NCBI GenBank assembly: GCA_964455685.1
Contig: CAYVZE010000038.1
Coordinates: 1 to 25,490 of the forward strand
Reading direction: 5' to 3'
Origin: ZC4RG30 sp964455685
GTDB lineage: Bacteria > Pseudomonadota > Gammaproteobacteria > Steroidobacterales > Steroidobacteraceae
Length of the DNA stretch: 25,490 nucleotides
Below the pieces are notes generated by a model, which worked only from the letters and a program-made list of their open reading frames with translations, was not told where the DNA came from and did no database searches. Positions 1 to 9,740 of the stretch are shown in pieces (the stretch's first letter is position 1; each line of letters begins with the position of its first letter). The position numbers were made by a program, and so were the translations under genes.

Positions 1-2
1 CC

Positions 3-1112
3 GCCGAGCGCCAGCTGGTGTTCGTGCATCCCTTCGACGACCCGGACGTGATCGCCGGCCAGGGCACGGTGGGCATGGAGATCCTGCGCCAGGCACCGGG
101 GGAGATCGATGCCATCTTCGTGGCCGTGGGCGGCGGCGGGCTGATCGGCGGCATCGCCGCCTACGTGAAGTCGCTGTACCCGCGCATCCGCGTCATCGGC
201 GTGGAGCCCGAGGACTCGGCGGCCATGTACGAGTCGCTGCGCGCCGGCCGGCGCGTGACGCTGGACCACGTCGGCCTGTTCGCCGACGGCGTGGCGGTGC
301 GCCGCGTGGGCGAGGAGACCTTCGCGCTGGCGCGCAAGTACGTGGACGAGATCGTGCTGGTTTCCACCGACGAGATGTGCGCGGCCATCCAGGAAACCTT
401 CGAGGACACGCGCGCCATCCCCGAGCCCTCGGGTGCGCTGGGCGTGGCTGGCGCGAAGAAATTCCTCGCGCGCGAGAACTGGCATGGCCGGCGCGTGGTG
501 GCCGTCAACAGCGGCGCCAACGTCAACTTCGACCGGCTGCGCTACATCGCCGAGCGCGCCGACCTCGGCGCCGGCCGCGAGATGCTGCTGGCGGTGGAGA
601 TCCCCGAGGAGAAGGGCAGCTTCCTGAACTTCTGCCGTGCGCTGGGCGCGCGCAACATCACCGAGTTCAACTACCGTGAGCAGGGGCGCGAGCGGGCGCA
701 GATCTTCGTCGGCATCAATGTCACCGGCGGCCCGGCCGAACGGGCGGCCATCATCGCCACGCTGCGCGATGCCGGCTACGCCGTGGTCGACATGACCGAC
801 AACGAGATGGCCAAGCTGCACGTGCGCTACATGATCGGCGGGCAGTCGAAGCTGCCGGACGAGCACCTGTTCCGCTTCGAGTTCCCCGAGCGCCCGGGTG
901 CGCTGCTGCGCTTCCTCGAGGCGGTGGGCACGCGCTGGAACATCAGCCTGTTCCACTACCGGAACCACGGCGCGGACACCGGCCGCGTGCTGGCCGGCGT
1001 GGAGGTGGCCCCCGGGGAGCGCGAGGACCTCAGGCTGCACCTGGAAGAGCTGCGCTACCCCTACGTCGAAGAGACCGCCAACCCCGCCTACGGCATCTTC
1101 CTCGGCGGCTGA
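3..1112 (+). CDS. ilvA: Threonine ammonia-lyase, biosynthetic long form (3' part)
   Basis: This enzyme deaminates threonine to 2-oxobutanoate with pyridoxal phosphate, the first committed step of isoleucine synthesis, in the cytoplasm. The reading frame is open from the window edge, so the start and the Schiff-base lysine region lie upstream; about 370 residues are present of roughly 510 in the family. The glycine-rich phosphate-binding loop (VGGGGLIGG, about 45 residues in) is followed by GVEPEDSAAM, matching the catalytic domain. The last 180 residues form two ACT-like regulatory repeats, one starting near AVEIPEEKGSF and one near FEFPERPGALL, which in this family bind isoleucine or valine. 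The C-terminus NPAYGIFLGG closely resembles that of E. coli IlvA. The two ACT repeats separate it from the short catabolic form. It ends 204 bp before the next gene and is probably a separate unit. Confidence 0.95.
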   Translation, partial: AERQLVFVHPFDDPDVIAGQGTVGMEILRQAPGEIDAIFVAVGGGGLIGGIAAYVKSLYPRIRVIGVEPEDSAAMYESLRAGRRVTLDHVGLFADGVAVRRVGEETFALARKYVDEIVLVSTDEMCAAIQETFEDTRAIPEPSGALGVAGAKKFLARENWHGRRVVAVNSGANVNFDRLRYIAERADLGAGREMLLAVEIPEEKGSFLNFCRALGARNITEFNYREQGRERAQIFVGINVTGGPAERAAIIATLRDAGYAVVDMTDNEMAKLHVRYMIGGQSKLPDEHLFRFEFPERPGALLRFLEAVGTRWNISLFHYRNHGADTGRVLAGVEVAPGEREDLRLHLEELRYPYVEETANPAYGIFLGG

Positions 1113-1185
1113 CCGGTCCCGGGCCGCTGGCGGAGGCCGTGGGGGAGGGTCCTGGGGCGGCCCTTCCGGCCTGCGCCGTTCAGCC

Positions 1186-1213
1186 TTGGTTCAGGCGCAA
1201 AAATCCTTATTAA
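1186..1213 (+). promoter_or_regulatory. Candidate sigma70 promoter of the kinase/vWA operon
   Basis: TTGGTT (1186-1191) and TATTAA (1208-1213) are separated by 16 bp in an AT-rich patch (AAAAATCCTTATTAAG) that stands out in GC-rich sequence. Transcription from here would give a leader of about 100 nt before the first lipoprotein start. That leader holds a 6-bp hairpin GCTGCC/GGCAGC (1231-1248) flanked by two copies of CCAAGGG (1221, 1248). An alternative -10, TACAAT at 1275-1280, has no clear -35. The match is partial and untested. Confidence 0.35.
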
Positions 1214-1316
1214 GCAGTTACCAAGGGGGAGCTGCCTGACGGGGCAGCCAAGGGCGACCATGGGTCATTCGGCGTACAATCGGCGTTCGCAGTTGGTTTC
1301 AAGGGGTGTCGCGAGC

Positions 1317-1985
1317 ATGAACACCGGGATTGTTCTCATTGCCGCGGCCTTGCTGCCGCTCGCCGGCTGCATGCGCGCGCACATCGACGAGTCGCGCGAG
1401 CAGGACACCCGCATCGCGGCCACCGAGTCGGTGGTGGTGCTGGCCAAGCCGCAGATCGAAGGCGCCGGCGCCGAAAGCGAATTCCTCGACTGCATCGGCC
1501 ATCGCATCGCGGGCCGCCGCAAGTCCATCAAGGTGCATCCCAACGAGGAGTTCACCGACAAGCTCTTCCCCTGGTTCGAACCCGGCACCGTGCCGTCGCG
1601 GGCCGAGGGCCTGGAGAGCATCCTGTCCCAGCCGGGCGTGGCCGAGCGCATCGCCTCCACCGGCGTGCGCTACATCGTCTGGCTCGACGGCGGCACCCGC
1701 AAGACCGACGGCGGCGGCAGCCTCGCCTGCGGCGCGGCGCCCGGCGCGGCCGGCTGCATCGGCTTCGGCTGGTGGGAGAAGGAATCCGATTACGAGGCCA
1801 CCGTGTGGGACCTGCAGAACGCGCGCTCCGTGGGCTCGGTGGGCACCAATGTCACCGGCACCTCGGCCGTGGTTGGCGCCATCGTGCCGCTGCCCTTCAT
1901 CGCCCACACGCAGAGCACGGCCTGCTTCCGGCTGGGCGACCAGCTGCGCGCCTTCCTCGAGGGCGGCTCGTCCGCGGGAGGCTGA
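1317..1985 (+). CDS. Uncharacterised lipoprotein, first gene of operon
   Basis: 222 residues. The N-terminus is a short lipoprotein signal ending in the lipobox LAGC with the acylated cysteine at residue 18, so the product should be membrane-anchored and periplasm-facing. I chose ATG 1317 over the in-frame ATG at 1260 because 1317 has AAGGGG eight bases upstream and gives a normal signal peptide, whereas the longer form would bury it behind 19 polar residues. The mature protein has no motif I can name; it holds five further cysteines (for example SLACGAAPGAAGC near the middle), a WWEKESDYEATVWDL segment and a conserved-looking VRYIVWLDGG strand, suggesting a compact alpha/beta domain. The next gene starts one base after its stop, so the two are co-transcribed. 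Function unknown; context points to the envelope side of the kinase/vWA complex. Confidence 0.75.
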   Translation: MNTGIVLIAAALLPLAGCMRAHIDESREQDTRIAATESVVVLAKPQIEGAGAESEFLDCIGHRIAGRRKSIKVHPNEEFTDKLFPWFEPGTVPSRAEGLESILSQPGVAERIASTGVRYIVWLDGGTRKTDGGGSLACGAAPGAAGCIGFGWWEKESDYEATVWDLQNARSVGSVGTNVTGTSAVVGAIVPLPFIAHTQSTACFRLGDQLRAFLEGGSSAGG

Positions 1986-1986
1986 G

Positions 1987-2854
1987 ATGAAGCATCTGCT
2001 CGCACTGCTCGCCGCCGCCTTGCTCGCCGCCTGCGCCACGCCCNNNNNNNNNNNNNNNNNNNNNNNNNNNNNNNNNNNNNNNNNNNNNNNNNNNNNNNNN
2101 NNNNNNNNNNNNNNNNNNNNNNNNNNNNNNNNNNNNNNNNNNNGGCGGCAGCGCGGGTGGCGGCGCCGGCCTGCCCGGCGGTGCCCCCGCTGCAGGCCTG
2201 CCGGATGGTGGAGCCTCGGGCAGCGGAACCGGCACGCAGGGTCCGGCCACTGCCGGCAATGGCCCCGGGGCCGGCCCGGATGCCGGCGCGGCGGCCGGTG
2301 CCTCCCGCACGGCAGGTGAGTCCGGCGCCGACGGCACCGGCCCTTCCGGCAAGGCCGGCACGGCCGATGGCAAGGCGGGCACCGCCGATGCCGGTGCACC
2401 GGTGGCCGCCACGCCGGCCGAGCGCCGCGCCGCCATCGACGCCCGTCTGGATGCCTCGCTGGAGCAGTTCGATTCCGAGCTGCGCAAGGAGCAGGAGCAG
2501 GTGGCGAAGCAGCGCGACGCGCGCGCAGGCGGCGGTGTGTTCGGCGGCGAGGACGTGCTCGATCGCGGCAGCAGTGACACGGATCGCGCGCTGGCGCGCA
2601 ACCGTGCCGGCGACCTGCGCTCCGAAGGCACCGGTCGCAGCGGCGACAGCTCCGATCCGGCCCGGTCGGGCACGGGTTCCTCGGGCATCAGCGGCGGCGG
2701 CATGGCAGCGCGCGAGATCCCGGCCGGCGACGACGACGACATCATCGCCCGCCGGCTGCGCCGCGCCGCGGAGCAGGAAACGGATCCGGAGCTGAAGGAG
2801 AAGCTCTGGAAGGAATACATCGATTACAAAGAGAACACCCAGAAAGGGGGCTGA
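1987..2854 (+). CDS. Lipoprotein with Gly/Ala-rich linker, interrupted by assembly gap
   Basis: The 5' part (from ATG 1987) encodes a lipoprotein signal ending LLAAC, then ATP, then runs into the N block. After the gap, frame 2 is open from the first base (2144) to TGA 2854. It begins with about 85 residues dominated by Gly, Ala, Pro, Ser and Thr, then an acidic and basic, probably helical region (ATPAERRAAIDARLD onward) and ends KENTQKGG. The simplest reading is one gene; then the true gap length must be a multiple of three, which 100 is not, so the N count is a placeholder. The low-complexity linker probably caused the assembly break. The helical C-terminus, with DDDDIIARRLRRAAEQET, could be an interaction module. 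An alternative is two genes with a junction inside the gap. Confidence 0.65.
2044..2143. other. Assembly gap of 100 N
   Basis: Exactly 100 N, the conventional size for a scaffold gap of unknown length. It lies inside a lipoprotein gene just before a GC-rich Gly/Ala coding repeat. Any peptide translated across it, or its reverse-strand equivalents, is artefactual. Confidence 0.99.
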
Positions 2855-2855
2855 C

Positions 2856-4089
2856 ATGCGTCGTCTTGCCTTCACTTTCCGCCTCACCTTCGCGGCGCTG
2901 GCTGCCGCGTTGCTGGCCGGTTGCGTGGTGCAGGAGACGCGGCCGCAGGCGCGCATCGAGGCGCGGCAGGCGGTCGAGGTCATCCCGGCAGAGCAGCGCC
3001 TCGACGTGGTGGTGCATGCCTTCGATCCCGGCATCCCGGCGGACATCGCCGACGACCCGGACGCGCTGGCGAAGAAGCGCATCTTCCCCGAGCTGCGCCG
3101 CGCCGAGTCCAGCTACCTGGCCGTGCGCCTGCGCGAGACGCTGGAGCGCAGCGCCCAGTGGGGCGCGGTGCGAGTGGCGCCGGAGAGCGTGCGATTCGTC
3201 GACGTGCAGGTCGATGGCCGCATCATCGAGTCCACCGGCAAGCGGCTGGAGCTGGAGATCACCGCGCGTGACGCCTCCGGCCGCGTGTGGATCGACAGGA
3301 AGCGATACGAGGGCACCGCCGACGTCGGCAGCTACAAGACCGAGGCCGCGCTGAAGGCCCGCGATCCCTTCCAGAACGTCTACTCCACCATCGCCAACGA
3401 CCTGCTGGCGGCGCGCGACAAGCTCGACGCCGCCGCGCTGCGCGAGATCCGCCAGGTCACCCAGCTGAAGTTCGGCGCCGACCTCGTGCCCGATGCCATG
3501 GCCGGCTACCTGAAGCAGGAGCCGGCGGGCAGGAAGGGCCCGGAGCTGGTGCGCGTGGCGCGACTGCCGGCCGGCAACGACCCGCTGGTGGAGCGCATCG
3601 AGCGCATCCGCGAGCGCGATGCGGCGGTGATCGACACCCTGGACGGCTACTACACCAGCTTCGCCGAGCAGATGGAGCAATCCTACGGCGAGTTCCGCCG
3701 CACCTCTTTCGACGAGATCGACAAGGAGGACCGCGCCCGTGCCAGCGGCCGCACCCGCACCTTCCTCGGCGCCGCGGCGGTGCTGGCGGCCATCTTCGTG
3801 CCCAGCAGCTGTGACAGCTCCGCCAGTTGCGACCTGGAGAGCGTGGCGCGCTACGCCGGCACCGCCGGCGGCATCGCCGGCTTCCTCTCCGGCCTGCAGA
3901 AGTTCGCCGACGCGCGTACCCACGCGCAGGCCTTCGGCGAGCTGGCGCGTTCAATGGAAAACTCGGTCGCCGAGCAGGTGGTCGAGGTCGAGGGTCGCAC
4001 GCTGCGCCTGACCGGCACCGCCGAGGAGCAGTACCGGCAGTGGCGCCAGATGCTGCGCGAGTACCAGGCCGCAGAGGCCGCCCCGGACC

Positions 4090-4103
<14 letters not shown>
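2856..4103 (+). CDS. Uncharacterised 415-aa lipoprotein
   Basis: A lipoprotein signal (basic MRR, hydrophobic stretch, LLAGC with Cys at residue 23) begins one base after the upstream stop and is preceded by AGAAAGGGGG. Residues 40-170 look like an alpha/beta domain (LDVVVHAFDPGIP, later VDVQVDGRIIESTGKRLELEI), plausibly of the type found in envelope assembly lipoproteins. Residues 225-320 are charged and helical. Near residue 305 a hydrophobic stretch (FLGAAAVLAAIFV) leads into a cysteine pair (SSCDSSASCDLE), followed by a glycine-rich stretch (YAGTAGGIAGFLSGL); this could be a membrane-associating hairpin. The C-terminus is again helical. The gene overlaps the kinase start by 14 bp, implying coupled translation. 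I do not recognise a named family. Confidence 0.75.
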
Positions 4104-6164
<2,061 letters not shown>

Positions 6165-6165
<1 letters not shown>

Positions 6166-6185
6166 TGGACCTCGGCAAGGCATGA
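6165..6185 (+). other. Possible six-codon bridging ORF (MDLGKA)
   Basis: The kinase stop overlaps an ATG (TGATG at 6163-6167). That ATG opens a six-codon frame whose own TGA overlaps the next gene's ATG (ATGA at 6182-6185). It would let terminating ribosomes step across the 16-bp gap. It may be chance; no ribosome-binding site of its own is seen, and the downstream start has only AAGG one or two bases upstream. Confidence 0.2.
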
Positions 6186-8284
6186 ACCAGCAGGTACGCA
6201 TCCACGAGCCGCTGGGTGAGCGGATGGCCCTGCTGCCCCTGACGCTGGGCGGCGCAGGTGCGGCACTGGTCCTGCCCGGCGCCGACGGCGAAGTGGTGCG
6301 CATCGCGCAGGGCGAGCGGCAGTGGCTGGCCGAGCCGCTGGGCGCTGGCGCCGCGAGGCTCAACGGCATGGCGCTGGATGCCACGCAGCTGCTGGTGGAC
6401 GGCGACGTGCTGTCGGTGGGCGAGGCGCAGCTCATCGTGCATCCGGCGCAGGGCCGCATCCAGGTGGCGCACCTGGCGGGCAATGCCACCGTGGCGCCGC
6501 TGCGCCAGGGGGAGCTGGCGGGAGAGGAGTTCGAAGCCGGCGTGCGCGAGGTGTTCGCCGCGCGCGCGCCGCACGAAGACACGCCTGCCGCCCCGGCGCG
6601 GCCGCGCACCCTGCGCAACGCTGCCATCGCCGTGGCGGCCTTGCTGGTGCTGGCCATCGTCGGCGTGCTGGTGGCGCTGGTGCCGGTGCCCATCCAGGCT
6701 TCTCCCGAAGGCGCGCGGATCGGCTCGCCCGCGCTGCTGCACTGGCGCAGTGCCGACCGCATCTTCCTGCTGCCCGGGCGCCGCCAGGTGGAGATCTCCC
6801 ATCCCGGCTACCGCACGCGCGTGCTGACGCTGGACGTCAGCCGTGCGCTGGTCGATGCGCTGCCGCTGCAGGTGGAGCTGGAGTACCTGCCCGGCGTGCT
6901 CGACATCGATACCGGCGGCGTGGCTGCAGAACTGCTGGTGGATGGTCGTGTCGCCGGCCGTGCGCCCGGCGAAGTGGAAGTGCCGGCCGGCGTGCACGAC
7001 CTGATCCTGCGCGCGCCGGGGCACGTCGACTACGTCGTGCGCCTGGAAGTACGCGGTGGTGGCCAGCGGCAGTCGTTTGCCGCCGCCCTGGAACCTGCCC
7101 TGGGCTGGCTGGAGATCGACTCCGCGCCTGCCGGCGCGAGCGTGCGCATCGATGGCGAGGAGCGCGGCACGGCGCCGCAGCGTCTGCAGCTGCCCGCCGG
7201 ACTGCACCAGCTCGAGCTCAGCGCCGGCGGTCGCACCTGGCGCAGCGAGGTGGCCGTCATTGCCGGCCAGACCGTGGACCTCGGGCGCGTCGAGCTGGCG
7301 CGCGTGCCGCCGCCGCGCAGCGTGCCGGTGGTGGCGGACGCCGGGAAGACGGAAGACTCCAGGCCATCATCCGACGACGCCGCGTCCACGCCGCCGGCGG
7401 AGGTGGCCCCCGCGCCGCCGCCCCCGCCGCCGTCGCGCATCGAGAGCCCGCTGCTCGGCACGCTGGTGCTGCTGCCTGCCGGCGAGTACGTGCAGGGCAG
7501 CGGTCGTCGTGACCAGGGTCGCCGCAGCAACGAGGTGCAGCGCACGGTGCGCCTGACGCGGCCGTTCTACATCGCCGCGACCGAGGTCAGCAATGCGCAG
7601 TTCCGTGCCTTCCGCCCCGGCCATGTCTCGGGTGTCGCCATGGGCCAGTCGCTGGACCTGGACGACCAGGCCGTCAGCAACGTCAGCTGGGACGATGCGG
7701 TGGAGTTCTGCAACTGGCTGTCGCTGCGCGAAGGACTGCCCGTGGCCTACGAGCGTCGCGACGGCCGCTGGCAGCTGGTCGAACCGCTGAACGAGGGCTA
7801 CCGCCTGCCCACGGAGGCGGAATGGGAGTACGCCGCGCGCTACGTGGATGGCCAGCGCTGGCACCTGTACGCGTGGGGTGATGACCTGCCGCCGCCTGCC
7901 GGCGCGGCCAACATCGCCGGCGAGGAATCCATTCCGGCCAGGCCGGTGCGCGACCTGCCGCTGCGCAACCACTTCGCGGGCTATCGCGACGAGCACCCGG
8001 TGATCGCGCCGGTGCGCAGCTACGCGCGCACGCCCATGGGCCTGTACGGCATGGGCGGGAACGTTTCCGAATGGGTGCACGACGTTTACGAGACGCTGCC
8101 GGCGCCGGGGCCGGTGACCGATCCCATGGGACCCACGGGCAATGGCCCGCATGCGATCCGCGGTGCGAGCTGGCGCACCGGCAGCATCGGTGACCTGCGC
8201 GCGGCCTGGCGCGAGCGCGGCGGCAACAAGTCGCCCGACCTGGGTTTCCGCGTCGCGCGCTATGCCACGGGAGCCACGCCATGA
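6182..8284 (+). CDS. FHA-like / transmembrane / PEGA-like / FGE-sulfatase-fold protein
   Basis: 700 residues. Residues 1-105 resemble an FHA domain in their second half (RLNGMALDATQLLVDGDVLSVG) but lack clear phosphothreonine-binding residues. A membrane helix lies at about 146-168. Residues about 170-375 contain three PEGA-like beta repeats (for example LEIDSAPAGASVRIDGEERG), then a proline-rich linker. Residues about 424-695 match the formylglycine-generating-enzyme/SUMF1 fold: VSNVSWDDAVEFCNWLS (about 498), RLPTEAEWEYAAR (541), GNVSEW (626), RGASWR (660) and GFRVAR (688). The two catalytic cysteines of true sulfatase-maturing enzymes after RGAS are absent, so a binding role like that of TagR is more likely than formylglycine formation. 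The C-terminal domain should be periplasmic. Its stop overlaps the next start by four bases. Confidence 0.88.
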   Translation: MNQQVRIHEPLGERMALLPLTLGGAGAALVLPGADGEVVRIAQGERQWLAEPLGAGAARLNGMALDATQLLVDGDVLSVGEAQLIVHPAQGRIQVAHLAGNATVAPLRQGELAGEEFEAGVREVFAARAPHEDTPAAPARPRTLRNAAIAVAALLVLAIVGVLVALVPVPIQASPEGARIGSPALLHWRSADRIFLLPGRRQVEISHPGYRTRVLTLDVSRALVDALPLQVELEYLPGVLDIDTGGVAAELLVDGRVAGRAPGEVEVPAGVHDLILRAPGHVDYVVRLEVRGGGQRQSFAAALEPALGWLEIDSAPAGASVRIDGEERGTAPQRLQLPAGLHQLELSAGGRTWRSEVAVIAGQTVDLGRVELARVPPPRSVPVVADAGKTEDSRPSSDDAASTPPAEVAPAPPPPPPSRIESPLLGTLVLLPAGEYVQGSGRRDQGRRSNEVQRTVRLTRPFYIAATEVSNAQFRAFRPGHVSGVAMGQSLDLDDQAVSNVSWDDAVEFCNWLSLREGLPVAYERRDGRWQLVEPLNEGYRLPTEAEWEYAARYVDGQRWHLYAWGDDLPPPAGAANIAGEESIPARPVRDLPLRNHFAGYRDEHPVIAPVRSYARTPMGLYGMGGNVSEWVHDVYETLPAPGPVTDPMGPTGNGPHAIRGASWRTGSIGDLRAAWRERGGNKSPDLGFRVARYATGATP

Positions 8285-8496
8285 GCCACTTGCTTCGCAG
8301 CTTCCTGTCGCTGGCCGTGCTGGCCATGCTGTACCTGCCGCTGCGTGCGGCCGAGGAGCCGCCGCCGCAGGAAACCGAAACGCCGGTGGAGGAAGAGGCC
8401 GGGGAATCGCCCCCGCCTTCGCCGCCGCGCAGGGGCGGCAACGAAGAGGACCGCCTCTCGCTCGACAACAACCTCAGCTTCCCGGTGGACATCTGA
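8281..8496 (+). CDS. Small exported acidic/proline-rich protein (71 aa)
   Basis: A basic and hydrophobic N-terminus (MSHLLRSFLSLAVLAMLYL) ending in LRA-AEE looks like a cleavable signal peptide, leaving about 47 residues that are acidic and proline-rich, then RRGGNEEDRLSLDNNLSFPVDI. Start and stop overlap both neighbours (ATGA with the upstream gene, TGATG with the downstream one), which strongly supports it as a real operon member despite its size. There is no domain I recognise. The well-ordered final dozen residues, unlike the low-complexity middle, may be the functional contact site. Probably a periplasmic accessory subunit. Confidence 0.7.
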   Translation: MSHLLRSFLSLAVLAMLYLPLRAAEEPPPQETETPVEEEAGESPPPSPPRRGGNEEDRLSLDNNLSFPVDI

Positions 8497-9740
8497 TGCT
8501 CGGCGCCGACCTCAACGATCGCCTGGTGGCGCTGGCCGCGGATGGAAGCGGCACTGGAACGCAGCTGCTGGCGGCAGCCGCCTCGCGCGCATCGGCGGAC
8601 CTCGCCGGTGCGCAGGCCGCGGCCCTGCGCGAATTGCGCGCGGAGGGCGGGCAGGCCCCGCTGTGGGTCAGCCTGTCGCCGCCGCAGCAATCCGACCTTC
8701 CCGGCGAGCTGCTGCGCGAGCTGCGCGCCGCGGGGCACCTCGTGCAGGGCTTCGTCGACCGCACGGCCGTGCTGGCTGCATGGCTGGCGGCCGGCAATGA
8801 GCTGGCAGTACTGGAGCTGGCGCGCACACGCTTCTCGCTGGGCCTGGCCGTGCGCGATGCCGATGGCGCCGCGCTGCGCCGGCACCTGCCCGTGGGCGGT
8901 GGCGAGCAGGCCTTGCTGGAGGCGTGGCTGAGGCTGGCGGCACAGACCCTGGTGCAGCAGACGCGTTTCGATCCGCTGCATGACCTGCGCCACGAGGCCG
9001 CGCTGCGCGCGCAGCTGCCGGCCCTGGTGAGCGGCGCGCAGCGCCATGGCCAGGCGCAATGCGAGCTCGACACGGGCAGCGGCAGCGTGACGCTGGCGCT
9101 GACGCGCGGCCAGCTGGCCGCCGCCGCCGAACCGGTGCTCTCGCCGCTGTCGCGCGCGCTGCAGTCGCTGGCGGCGGCGCATGCCGATGCCGTGCTGCTG
9201 GTGCCCGCATCCGTGCTCGACATCCCCGGCATCGATGCCGTGCTCGCCGGCGCGCGCTTCGCGCAGGCCTGCCGCTGTGCCGACGACCTCGCCGCGCGCG
9301 CCGCCAGCCTGCAACCATCCTCGGGCGCAGCGGCCGACGGCGGCGTGCCCTGGCTCACGCGCGTGCCGCTGCTGGCAGCTGCCGCGCCGGCCGATGCCAT
9401 CGAGCCGCTGGCCTTGTCCACCGCCGCGCCCGCGAACATGGCCACGCACGTGGTGTACCGCGGCCGCGTGGTGCCCATCCCGCCGGAGGGCCTGGTCATC
9501 GGTCGCGACCCGGGCGGCGCACCGTCGCTGCAGCTGCCGGATGGCATCGCCGGACTGTCGCGCCGGCACTGCACGCTGCGCCGGGACGGCCAGCGCGCAC
9601 AGGTGATCGATCATTCCTCGTACGGCACCTTCCTCGACGGCGCGCGCGTGCGCGGCCGCGCGCTGCTGCCGGCAGGCGGCGTGCTGCGGCTGGGGGAACC
9701 GGGCATCGAACTGCCGCTGGTGGCCATCGAGGCAGGCTGA
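8496..9740 (+). CDS. Hsp70/actin-like ATPase-fold protein with C-terminal FHA domain
   Basis: 414 residues from ATG 8496, whose A is the last base of the upstream stop; the same frame is open further upstream, but only as a shadow of two real genes. Residues 1-240 resemble a degenerate Hsp70 nucleotide-binding domain: a middle block with FDPLHDLRHEAALRAQLPAL, then LALTRGQLAAAAEPVLSPL, which mirrors the LTRAKFE-type helix of DnaK, then a VLLVPASVLDIPGI strand where DnaK has its VGGSTRIP motif. No intact glycine-rich phosphate loops are visible, so ATPase activity is doubtful. Residues about 331-405 are a good FHA domain: VIGRDPGG, LSRRHC, SSYGTFLDG. The GR and SRRH elements that contact phosphothreonine are kept, while the usual Asn before GT is Tyr. 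No signal peptide or membrane helix, so cytoplasmic. Likely reads the phosphorylation state set by the kinase. Confidence 0.75.
   Translation: MLGADLNDRLVALAADGSGTGTQLLAAAASRASADLAGAQAAALRELRAEGGQAPLWVSLSPPQQSDLPGELLRELRAAGHLVQGFVDRTAVLAAWLAAGNELAVLELARTRFSLGLAVRDADGAALRRHLPVGGGEQALLEAWLRLAAQTLVQQTRFDPLHDLRHEAALRAQLPALVSGAQRHGQAQCELDTGSGSVTLALTRGQLAAAAEPVLSPLSRALQSLAAAHADAVLLVPASVLDIPGIDAVLAGARFAQACRCADDLAARAASLQPSSGAAADGGVPWLTRVPLLAAAAPADAIEPLALSTAAPANMATHVVYRGRVVPIPPEGLVIGRDPGGAPSLQLPDGIAGLSRRHCTLRRDGQRAQVIDHSSYGTFLDGARVRGRALLPAGGVLRLGEPGIELPLVAIEAG

Noticed and set aside
1260..1316. Upstream in-frame ATG for the first lipoprotein
   Set aside because: It would place 19 polar residues before the lipoprotein signal, and a good ribosome site sits before ATG 1317.
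7450..8284. Sulfatase-activating formylglycine generator
   Set aside because: The cysteine pair needed for catalysis is absent after RGAS, and there is no sulfatase gene nearby.
8142..8495. N-terminal extension of the Hsp70-like/FHA gene
   Set aside because: The extension overlaps the end of the FGE-fold gene and the whole 71-aa gene; the TGATG junction at 8494-8498 gives a compact operon start.
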